From: Candidatus Undinarchaeales archaeon
GTDB lineage: Archaea; SpSt-1190; JASMDC01
Direction of reading: 5' to 3'
DNA length: 49,548 nucleotides
NCBI GenBank assembly: GCA_030753015.1
Contig: JASMDC010000026.1
Span: 1 to 49,548 of the forward strand
The notes under the pieces were generated by a model. It was not told the origin of the DNA and did no database searches. It worked only from the letters and a program-made list of their open reading frames with translations. The position numbers were made by a program, and so were the translations under genes. Below, piece by piece: positions 25,401-34,900 of the stretch (position 1 is the stretch's first letter; every line of letters begins with the position of its first letter).

Positions 25401-28400
25401 GCGTCTGGAATCCGACGCCCTTCGGCGCAGCGACCATCCCATGGAACGAGTGGATGTGCGACATCGCCGGCGTAACCAACTGCCAGTCGCAGGTATGTCT
25501 CCCAGGGGGGAAGGTATCCACCTGTCCGCAACTGTGCTCCTACGGAGTGTGCCACTACAACACGTTAACGGGCACAATCGCCCCCGGAACGCCATTCTGC
25601 TGCGCACCATGCACAGCTGGTTGCTGCATGTCATCATGGATTTCAGTCCCATCGGTTACCAGTCATGTCAATCCTCCTGGAATGAAGGCATGCCACTCCT
25701 TCCTTCATGAGGCTGACGATTCGTGCACCATGGACGGACTCTGGTGGCGCAAGGTCGTCGATGCCCCTGCTCTGCGAAATCCCTGCTACGTTACTATCAA
25801 GATAACCGAGCTACGTAACTATGTCCACACCCTACGCGCAGAGATCATCCCCGACATAATCATGCAGATACGAGCGCTGCGTGCCAACGCCCGTAGGTGC
25901 ACGGTCCGAGTCACTTGCTCATCGAACATCAAGATCTACCTGGACCTGCTCGAGGAGATCTGGGACCGGGCCAACCACGTGGACGGCTGGGATACCAAGA
26001 AGTTCGAGGACGAGACCAACAAGTTCACTCTCGCCATGAAGGACTACATGGCAGATATCGGTTCCGGTGGCGGGGGCTTCTCGTTCAGCGGGGACGCCAA
26101 AGCGTGGACTAACTTCAAGAACGGGATCAGTGTGACCGCGTCCGCATACATGGACATAACCTCTGGCGGCAGCTTTGAGAAGTACATCGTATGGGTGCCA
26201 GACTACAGCCCTGCCTTGTGTCTTGTCCCAACGGGGGCAGCCACTAGCGCGGGCACAACTGCTGCCTCGAGCGTGATAGACAAGGTGAAGAAGAAGGCTA
26301 AAGATGGTGCCACTGATGCCGTGAAGAGCACTTTCGGTGTAAAGCAGATGCAGGCCATCTCCGAGTACCATACTAAGCTACTGACCATGTCAATGACCTC
26401 TGTGTTCGCCGGCGAATCAGGTGCACCAGGTGTTACATGTAACTTAGGCTTTCCTGCTCAATGCTTCCCCTCGTTCCCCATCGCATGGCACCTGGTAGAA
26501 GGGCAGAACCTCGGAGAGGATCTCGTGTTCAACTTCCCCGTGCTCCCGAAGTGCGGTGTCGAGGCCTTCGGCAAGGCGATGCCCGGTGACGCCTTCTGGC
26601 ATTCCCAAGAATGTTTTCTATATCGGTCATCCTCGTCCGATCTTGGTTCGATGGGTGAGGAAGAGGAGGAACCATGGGAGGAGGAGGAGGAAGAAGAGGA
26701 AGAAGAATGGGAAGAGGAAGAGGAAGTATGGGGCGAGGAAGAAGAAGAGATCGATGAGGAGGAGGAGATCGATTGCTACGGACTTGCCGATCTTACTCCA
26801 TGCTACAATGACCGGGGTATCTGCTGTAATGAGGTCTGCGTCCCAGGGGCGGACGAGTGCATAACAACGGAAGAGGAGTGCATCGCAAAAATCGATGGGG
26901 AGACCTGCTGGGATGGCGATGCCCTCTGCTGCTTCGAGACATGCATCCCGAACGCTACAACATGTGGTACCGGTTCGGCCGAATGTTACGGCCTACGCGA
27001 TAGGACCCCGTGCTCGGCCGGGCTCTGCTGCAACCAGCAATGTATCGCCGATGCGCTCGCTTGTAGTGGTACAACACCCGACTGCCTTGGAAAAATAGAC
27101 CAAATGTCGTGCGCCGATGGAGAGGGCATCTGCTGCCGAGAGGCGTGCATACCGGGAGCTGACTCCTGTGCTGTCGTTCTGGGGTGCGAGGAAGGCCTTG
27201 ATGGTGTCGCCTGTGCTGGAGGTACTTGTTGCGATACCTATTGTGTACAGGGTGCAACGTCATGTGGGGCCTATTTAGACGAATGTGTTGATGCGGAGGA
27301 CCTCACGCTGTGCACAGGAAATGGTCTGTGCTGCAGAGAAAGGTGCATCCCGAGTGCCACGTCTTGCGGAGGATCCGTTCATCCGCCCGTTCCGGATGAG
27401 ATAGCTGCAACCTGCGGAAAAGCATGCGAAGAGGATTATGCGAGCCCGTACTACTGTCATCCGACTGAAGGGATGTGTGCATGCAGGACGGAGACCGGGC
27501 CACGGTTCATAGAGGAGATCCTCTGCACACCGCGGGTTTCACGACGTATGGTCAGGAACCTTATGCGGTGCTGTGAGCGACATGAACTCGATGAGATGGA
27601 TATCTGCTACTCGACACAGAGCGAAACGGGCTTCTGTTGCCAGGGTGCGTTCTATGAGGTGCCCATCGACCTTTCCTGTATCGATGATGCACCCGTGATG
27701 GAGATCGCCTCCATTGCCTGGGAAGCCGATGGACGTGAAGTGCTCTCTAGGGTCGCTGGTGAACCGGTCAACCTGACCGTCGTGCTCAGGAACACTGGAA
27801 AAACGCTAGAGAACGGCGACCTGTCTTTCCGTATCGACGCAAGTGATGAAAGACTTGTGGAAGAGGACCGGCATGGCATCACTGTGGTAGGGGACAGCGT
27901 AGAGCGCTTCATACATCCCGTTATACCCGAACGTAGGCTTGCCGGTACGGCCCTCGATGGACGAGCCCTTCTTGGCTACCTCAATCTTCAGGTGAGTTCC
28001 AACTACACACGATTATACCTATTAGATGACGATACCATCGATGTGACCGAAGGTCACATCGAAAAGGAGGGCTTACGGAGCGATTATGTCCTTGCAGGTG
28101 ACACGGTTACCGGAGTAGCCTCTGTAGTGTCCACCCGTGACGAGCCCGTAGTGGTCATATTATCTGTTTCCCTGATGGCCGATGGTACGGAGATCGCGGG
28201 TACGCGGAGGAGCGAACTCATCACACTCGAAGCTGGTGCTACAGTCACTATAGGATCCATGCAACATGTCATTGGTGCGATAGATGTAGCAAAGGAGCTC
28301 GGTATCCTCGTGGAGGTCATCGGTCAGGCAGGAGAGGTTATTCAGTACAAGCGCCTCGACGAGGATGTCTACAATGATGCGGTTCGAACGGTGCTCTCAC

Positions 28401-28957
28401 CGTTCCTAAACATCAAGAAGGTCGCCTGGACGGACGCTGACGGGAGCCTGCTGGAGCGTGTGTTCGAGGGGAGACTTGTACAACCGGAAGTGACTGTCGT
28501 CAATCCGCTCGCGATGAGGTTCCGCGGGACAGTGGAGGTCATCGTGAAGGACGAATCAGATGTGAAGCTCGTTACCGGACGTATGACGCTCACGCTGGAA
28601 AAGGGACATTCGGCCGTCATCAAGTTACCGTCGTTCACGACCGATGTCGCCGAGATAATCGCGCTCGGTGAAGGAGAGACGACGGTGCAGAAGGCCAACA
28701 AGCGGTACCATGTCTACGTCAATGCAACTGATGACGAGCTCTCCTGGCTGGATCTGGAGGACACGGTCTTCGTGCTCGACTCACTTGTCCTCTCGGATAT
28801 GGATAAGGTCGATGTATCGGCCACGAGCGAGTTCCAGGACTGTAAACTTAGGGTGACGTGCACGAACTGCAACGTCGGTTGCGAGATCAAGGTACGGGAA
28901 TGCCGGCCGGTGTTCAACCTGTGCCGCTGTTATCAGTGCTCTTACTCGAACGATTGA
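22457..28957 (+). CDS. Giant secreted Cys-rich repeat protein (copy 1)
   Basis: 2166 residues, GTG start. Order: signal peptide (mature end GLIPIS); about fifteen Cys-rich repeats of about 50 residues (35-880) of the form CxxCxxCxF-x(10)-CLxxCV-x(9)-PLCxxxC; a globular, Cys-poorer domain (about 885-1398) with PWNEWMCD and GLWWRKVVDAP; a Glu/Trp acidic tract (1401-1439); six knottin-like modules (1440-1640) of pattern C-x8-C-x(3-6)-CC-x3-C-x6-C; beta-sandwich domains; and a final 8-Cys motif. Two Lys/Glu-rich linkers (about 194-220 and 271-296) interrupt the first repeats and are absent from copy 2. No enzyme motif and no membrane anchor are seen. It is probably an extracellular structural or binding protein stabilised by many disulfides; no known family recognised. 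Confidence 0.72.
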   Translation: MLKRPHGQKKYALVFLLLFIISTSAQAGLIPISDKYAGGAKNMCKTCIQCVDTEGEEQKSCLMGCLKAGVDLLLGPLCNKMCKDSKICNGLCGNCIPCAFEKGDAAEKCLVKCVGEALIIGPICGNVCNQTVSQDWMNGAEKCEGACTECASCVFEEGGEAQEKCALNCVVKNILLNPLCGKACSKAGGDPKDWEIKESDSADEKAKKKEAAKEGAKDVGACEKICSTAIECAPCAFKTTGRDKAMCGVSCVVGNFLCEKSCRKICDDPKQYPTEAEKAEEKKDDKDGKKKPKMKDCTSNCLDICGTCSQCANQKTEAGLKECMIRECLGKKLISALCSNLFVGPMVQKCLECGTCAMEPEENRAACLKDCVGRQPLAFDICETVSCDPICSGQRTEECRQKCGGSSTCIDVCIQDCKVECLDLCHACGKCGFESTKEAMHECTIRYCIRPFMMTPICEDYCSEVVKGLRPENCKAICMTCEDAIFSVDCVTRKSQVRPLLVQCMFRDVCDERCDEHFESVQEADECKGNCDKCKHCANEDDYNVQKQCMEDCFGSLSVKAECSGLCVEWGVTAGDATLRCRSLCAACVRCDGETDPAKKKICLRNCTMTQMEDYFGERCDSVCQDQDDKPTCRDKCMKCDSCPFEGDGQNITTCILNKCVDSISVARPICEDVCANEQNKAGCIQGCVKCPSCVDLDTRRKRLDCFTECVAPDILGSQCDSLCVDRPNATGCKQRCRNCHLCMDKTGQSRGECLERCADRGQLRSSCEGHCETAKDLIYCQSACMTCPQCDKLEGTELDSCIQECTGIITRQMLFDTCDDLCASYNDPERCKAACDECTDCDMGAGQYECLQDCVDKTDSGLDFSDKEKERREKLKKGLLSGVCDLMFGNIWDMFSCDLVCAMGGPCPIPDQRYLLKCPETAQENLYLYYSDLITYFENVAEFYANMEAALDAILLGTVGMCGMCNYQLAMISGAYSTCSGVWNPTPFGAATIPWNEWMCDIAGVTNCQSQVCLPGGKVSTCPQLCSYGVCHYNTLTGTIAPGTPFCCAPCTAGCCMSSWISVPSVTSHVNPPGMKACHSFLHEADDSCTMDGLWWRKVVDAPALRNPCYVTIKITELRNYVHTLRAEIIPDIIMQIRALRANARRCTVRVTCSSNIKIYLDLLEEIWDRANHVDGWDTKKFEDETNKFTLAMKDYMADIGSGGGGFSFSGDAKAWTNFKNGISVTASAYMDITSGGSFEKYIVWVPDYSPALCLVPTGAATSAGTTAASSVIDKVKKKAKDGATDAVKSTFGVKQMQAISEYHTKLLTMSMTSVFAGESGAPGVTCNLGFPAQCFPSFPIAWHLVEGQNLGEDLVFNFPVLPKCGVEAFGKAMPGDAFWHSQECFLYRSSSSDLGSMGEEEEEPWEEEEEEEEEEWEEEEEVWGEEEEEIDEEEEIDCYGLADLTPCYNDRGICCNEVCVPGADECITTEEECIAKIDGETCWDGDALCCFETCIPNATTCGTGSAECYGLRDRTPCSAGLCCNQQCIADALACSGTTPDCLGKIDQMSCADGEGICCREACIPGADSCAVVLGCEEGLDGVACAGGTCCDTYCVQGATSCGAYLDECVDAEDLTLCTGNGLCCRERCIPSATSCGGSVHPPVPDEIAATCGKACEEDYASPYYCHPTEGMCACRTETGPRFIEEILCTPRVSRRMVRNLMRCCERHELDEMDICYSTQSETGFCCQGAFYEVPIDLSCIDDAPVMEIASIAWEADGREVLSRVAGEPVNLTVVLRNTGKTLENGDLSFRIDASDERLVEEDRHGITVVGDSVERFIHPVIPERRLAGTALDGRALLGYLNLQVSSNYTRLYLLDDDTIDVTEGHIEKEGLRSDYVLAGDTVTGVASVVSTRDEPVVVILSVSLMADGTEIAGTRRSELITLEAGATVTIGSMQHVIGAIDVAKELGILVEVIGQAGEVIQYKRLDEDVYNDAVRTVLSPFLNIKKVAWTDADGSLLERVFEGRLVQPEVTVVNPLAMRFRGTVEVIVKDESDVKLVTGRMTLTLEKGHSAVIKLPSFTTDVAEIIALGEGETTVQKANKRYHVYVNATDDELSWLDLEDTVFVLDSLVLSDMDKVDVSATSEFQDCKLRVTCTNCNVGCEIKVRECRPVFNLCRCYQCSYSND

Positions 28958-28966
28958 GGTCAGGCC

Positions 28967-31900
28967 ATGGTACATCGACCTGTCGTCGGTGTGGTCGTTG
29001 TCATGCTCATTCTAACGGCGGCGACCGCGGGCCTCATCCCAATGTCACAGAAGGCATCAGCGAGCGCAAAGAACCTGTGCAAGACGTGCATCGACTGCGT
29101 CGGTACCGAAGGGGAGGAGCAGAACGCCTGTCTCATGAACTGCCTGCAGGAAGGTGTCATGACGTTCCTTGGCCCCCTGTGCCAGAAGATATGCAAGGAC
29201 AGCCAGATGTGCTCGAACCTGTGCGGCAAGTGCGTACCCTGCGCTTTCGAGAAGGGCGAGGGTGCGGAGAAATGCCTCATCAAATGCGTTGGCGAATCGG
29301 TCATTCTCGGACCGCTCTGCGGTGAGCTTTGCTCGTCAGTGACCGCGCAGTCATGGATGAAGGACGCTGATAAGTGCACAGGTAAGTGCACGGAGTGTGC
29401 CTCTTGCGTTTTCGAGGACAGCGCGGACGCTCGCAAGGAGTGCGCCCTGACCTGTGTTGTGGAGGACCTGATCCTGGGCCCTCTGTGCGAGAAGGCCTGC
29501 TCAAAAGCAAAGGATGCGGCCGGGTGCACGGAAACCTGCCTGAAGGTCGCGGACTGTGCGGAATGCGCGTTCAAGGACACTGACAAGGAAAAGGAGCTGT
29601 GCGCTCTCGCATGCGTCGGGGTCAACTTCGTGTTCGATGTCGTGTGCGAGAAGGCCTGCAACAAGACCGACAATCCCGGTAACTGCACAGCGACCTGCAT
29701 GAAGATCGCCAAGGACTGTGCCCCCTGCGCAATGAAGCCCACCCCGGACACTCGCGAGGAGTGCCTGATCAGGACGTGCGTCGGATTCGAGATCATCGGC
29801 CCCCTGTGCGAGAACCTCTTCGTCGGCGACATGATTGAAAAGTGCAAGGAATGCGGAGCGTGCGCAAGGGAACCGGAGGAGAACCGCGATGCCTGCGTAA
29901 AGGAATGCGTTGGCAGGCAGCCGGAGGCTTTCGACGTGTGCGAACAGGTCAGCTGCGATCCCATATGCGGTGGCCAGCGTACTGCCGCGTGCAGGGAGCA
30001 ATGCGGTAGCGATACTGCCTGTATCGAGAGTTGCAAGCAATCGTGCATGGACGAATGCAAGCAGCTATGCGGTAGCTGTGGACAGTGCGGGTACGAGAAG
30101 AGCCGTGAGGCAATGCATGAGTGCACCATCAAGTATTGCGTCCAGCCGTTCATGATGACACCCATATGTGAGGATTTCTGTAGCAACTCGATTATGGGTC
30201 TCCAGCCACAGGAATGCGTGGCCATATGCAACTCGTGCGAGGAATGTACAATGTCCGTGGACTGCGTCACAGGTACCGCTCAGGTCGAGCCATGCCTAAA
30301 GGAATGCATGTTCGAGGATGCATGTTCAAGTAACTGCGACCGTATGTACAGCTCGTCAAAGAACGTCGATGACTGCAAGAAGAACTGCCAGAGCTGTAAG
30401 CACTGCGCCAATGAGGACAATGTCACGATGCAGCCTTGCCTCATGGAGTGCTTTGATTCACTCGACGTGAAGGAAGAATGCTCGGGTCTCTGCCAGCTGT
30501 GGGGTGTCGCGAGCGGTGATAGTATGACACGATGCCGCTCATTGTGCTCGTCGTGTATCAAATGCGATGGCTTACCCGGAGAGGCAAAGATAGGGTGCCT
30601 ACGCAACTGCACGATGGGACAGATGGAGGACTACTTCGGCGACCAATGTGACAGTATATGCAGGGACCAGAACGACACTGCGTCGTGTCGCCAGAAATGC
30701 ATGCATTGCGACAGCTGCGTGTTCGAGGGAGATGGTCAGAACATGACCTCCTGTATCCTCGATAAATGCATCCCTCCATTGGACGTGGCTAAACCCATAT
30801 GTGATGAGATATGCTCCAACGAGCCCGACGTCGATGCATGTGTCGCGTCCTGTCTGGCGAAACCGGAGTGCGTACACCTCGACACGCGACGCAAGCGTCA
30901 GGACTGTTACACTGAACACGTCGCGCCCGCTCAGCTGGGGCCCTCGTGCGACCAGCTCTGCGAGGAGCTACCGGAACCCGACAAGTGCAAACGTCGGTGC
31001 CGGAGCTGTAATCTCTGCATGAACGACCGGGGCACTAATCGTGATGGATGCCTGGAGCGATGCGCCGACCGGGGGCGAAGAGGTGACTCGTGCGAGGACC
31101 ATTGCGCTTCGGCAAAGAATCCTCGGACATGCAGGAGCGCCTGCATGACATGTCCGATGTGCGACCGGCTCGAAGGGGAGGCACTACAGTCGTGCATCGC
31201 TGAGTGCACGGGAGAGGTCACGGCCCAGATGACGTTCGACATGTGCGACGATCTTTGTTCGACATACAACGATTTCGACCGTTGCATGGCAGCATGTGGT
31301 GACTGCGATCAATGTTCGATGGGGCCCGATCAGTACGGGTGTCTGGAAGAGTGCGTTGATGCCACCGATCCCGGCCTCGACTTCTCTGCCAAGGAGAAGG
31401 AGAAGAAGGAGAAGGCAAAGAAGGCTCTCCTCTCGGGCATGTGCGACCTCGCGTTCGGCAACTTCTGGGATGCGTTCTCCTGCGATCTGGTATGCTCCAT
31501 GGGAGGCGTGTGCCCCATCGTGGATGAGCGGTACCTTCTCAAGTGTCCGCCAATGGCGCAGGAGAACCTCTACCTCTACTACAGCGACCTCATCACCTAC
31601 TTCGAGAACGTGGCCCTGTTCTACGAGAACATGGAGAAGGCCCTGGACGGTATCATGTTGGGAACGGTGGGCCTGTGCGCCATGTGCAATTACGAGCTAA
31701 TTAATCTCCAAGCCACCTACGGCACCTGTTCGGGTATCTGGAATCCCACACCGTGGGGTGCGGCGACAATCCCCTGGAACGAGTGGATGTGCGACGTCTC
31801 CGGCATGATCAGTTGCCAACCACGTATCTGTTCGACGGTACCAGGTGTCAACCGGTGCCCGCAGCTCTGCTCCACGGCCACGTGTCACCACACGATAGCG

Positions 31901-34900
31901 CCGTACATATGCTGTTGTGGATGGCCGGGCTGCTGCCCCAGCTATTTTGCGACACCATCCACGACGCTCCATGTAAATCCTACGGCTATGAAGACCTGTC
32001 ATCGGTTCGTCCATGAGACCGATGACGCGTGTACCATGGAGGGCCTGTGGTGGCGAGGGGTCGTGGAGGCACCCGCTCTGCGCAATCCGTGCCATGTTGT
32101 GACCAAGATAGCTGAGCTCAAGAACTACGTCCACAAGTTCCGGACCGAGATCCTCCCCGACATCATCGTACAGTTGCGTGCCATGCGTGCCAACGCCCGC
32201 CGCTGCACCGTACGCGTCTCCTGCTCGTCCAACATCAAGATCTATCTCGATCTCCTCGAGGAGATATGGGACCGGGCCAACCACATAGATGGCTGGGATA
32301 CAGAGAAGTTCGAGTTCGAGACCAACAAGTTCACCCTTGCCATGCAGGACTTTAACGAAGACATCAACTCAGGCGGTTCAGGATTCGGCTTCGACTTCTC
32401 AGGCGGCGCCGGTTGGACCAACTTCAAGACCGGTCTCAGTGTGGGTGCTTCGGCCTACTTTGATAATATGCAGGGGAAGAATCCCGAGAAGTACCTTGTA
32501 TGGGTACCGGACTACAATCCCCCATATTGTGTCCCCGGTGCCACTGGCGTTGCGACGACCGCAGCCACGACTGTAGCGGTGGACAAGGTCGTCGATAAGC
32601 TGAAGAAGACCTTAAAAGAAAAGATGATGGAGGCAGTGAAGGAGACCTTCGGTGTCAGACAGATCGCGACGCTCGTTGCTTACCATACAGAGCTCATCGC
32701 AATTTCCCTGACCAACTCGTTCGCCGGTGTGGCAGGCGTCCCAGGGCCGTGGTGCACCGGAGGTTTTCCCATGACGTGCATAGACGCCTTCCCAATACGC
32801 TGGCACCTGGTCGAGGGTTCGAACCTCGGGGAGGACCTTGTGTTCAAAATGCCAGTCATCCCCAGCTGCGGAGTGGAGGCCTTCGCGAAGTCGATGCCCG
32901 GTGACGCCTTCTGGCACTACAACGAGTGCCTGCTCTACCAGGGCCATACGCCCGATCCTACGGGCGGAGATGAGGAGGAACTGGAAGAGGAACTCGAGGA
33001 AGAGGAAGAGGTAGAAGAGGAGGAGCTTGAGGAAGAGGAATGGGAAGAGGAGGAAGAAGAGTTCGAGGAAGAGGTCGACTGCTCTGACAAGGAGGACCTG
33101 GAACCTTGTTTCGAGGGTGATGGTCTCTGCTGCAACGGTGAATGCATACCTGGGGCCGAGGCATGTACCACGGAAGGTGAAGAGGAGTGCGCCGGGGCCG
33201 AGGAGGAGGCCGCTTGTGGCGGCGGAAAGGGCATTTGCTGCTTCGGGGCCTGTGTCCCCGGGGCGAGCGGATGTGGTGAGGAAGAGGATGAGTGCGCAGG
33301 TGAGAATGCAGGTGCGCCCTGTGATGGTGGTAAGTGCTGTGAAGGCCGATGCGTACCAGGGGCCACCGGTTGCAGTGGAACAGCGGACTGTATCAAGAGG
33401 CCAGATGGTGCATCCTGTGTAAACGGTACAGGCATGTGTTGCGAACAGAACTGTATCCCGGGTGCTGAAGCATGCGCCGTAGCACCCGAGTGCCAGCCCG
33501 GGTACGATGGGCTACCCTGTGCGGACGGGACATGCTGCGATGGCGTGTGCGTACCGGGAGCATTATCATGTGGCGGGTACTCGCATGAGTGTGTGGAAGG
33601 GGGCGACCTCTCGGTCTGCTCGGGTGACGGTCTCTGTTGTAGGGAACGGTGCCTCCCCGGAGCGACATCCTGTGGTGGAAGACCGGGCGGAGAGCTCCCC
33701 ACCGATATCGCGGAGGTCTGCACGAGAGCCTGCGATGAAGCCAGCGGGGGCGATCATTACTGCCATCCCACCGAACGTATGTGCACCTGTCGTACAACGA
33801 GAGGACCGGTGTACGTCGCAGAGATACCTTGCGCTCCGCGTGTCTCCGAACGTTTGGTAGCAGGACTGCGAAGGTGTTGCGAGAGCAAAGGGATGGAAGA
33901 GGTAGACGAGTGTTACAACGAGGAAAGCGAGACCGGCTTCTGCTGTCAGGGAGCGTTCACGGAAGTGCCCATTGAGATCGAGTGCGTAAAGGACGCACCG
34001 GTCGTGGAGATCGCCTCTCTTGCCTGGATGTACGGGAACAGGCAGGTCCTCTCTATGGTGGCCGGTACGACCGTTAATCTTACCGCCGTCCTCAGGAACA
34101 CCGGCAAGCGTCTCGAGGACGGTGACCTATCGTTCCGTATCGACGCTGAAGGGGAACGACATCTCTCACGCGATGAGCATCACATAGCGATCAGTGGATC
34201 GAGCGTACGTCGTGTGGGCCTTCCGATCGAGCTGGAGCCACGGCTCGCGGGTGGATCGCTCACGGCGCTCGCGATCCTTGGATACCTCAACGTCCAAGTG
34301 TCGTCCGAGCCCATACGCCTCTATGTCCTTGCCGAGGACACCGTGGACGTGGCCGATGGCTACTTCGAGTCGTCGGGTGAGCGTGATTATTACGTACTTG
34401 CCGGTGATGTGGTGGCCGCCGCTGCAGCAGTGACATCCTCGAAGAACGAGTCGATCGAAGCGGTCATCGAGGTGGTCATGACCGCTAATGGTACGGAACT
34501 GGAAGCGACAAGGACCAAAAAGGCCACGACGTTGGAGCGTAGCGCGACCGTTACCGTCAGAACTCCGACCCGGTTCATCGGTGAGGGGAACGTGGGGACA
34601 GAGCTTGGTATGATCGTACGGGTAGAGGGTATCGGGGGAGAGGTCCTCCAGTACAAACGGCTTGAGGTCGATATCTATCCTGATGCAGTGAAGATCGTCA
34701 GCTCGCCATATCTCTTCCTGCGTGATGTCGCCTGGCGGGACGATGGAGGAAGAAGGATGGAACGGACCTATGAGGGCGTCCAGACGAAGGCCGAGGTGAC
34801 GTTGCACAATCCGCTCGCTATATCTTTCGACGGTACGGTGACGGTCGAGGTCGTGGACGGTCAAGGGAATATCGTGGCGACTGGGAGCCGTCACGCGGTC

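Noticed and set aside
28960-30270. 436-codon minus-strand ORF
   Set aside because: Antisense of the Cys repeats of giant copy 2; His/Ser-rich shadow composition.
32935-33723. Minus-strand Ser/Pro-rich ORF
   Set aside because: Antisense of the Glu tract and knottin modules of giant copy 2.
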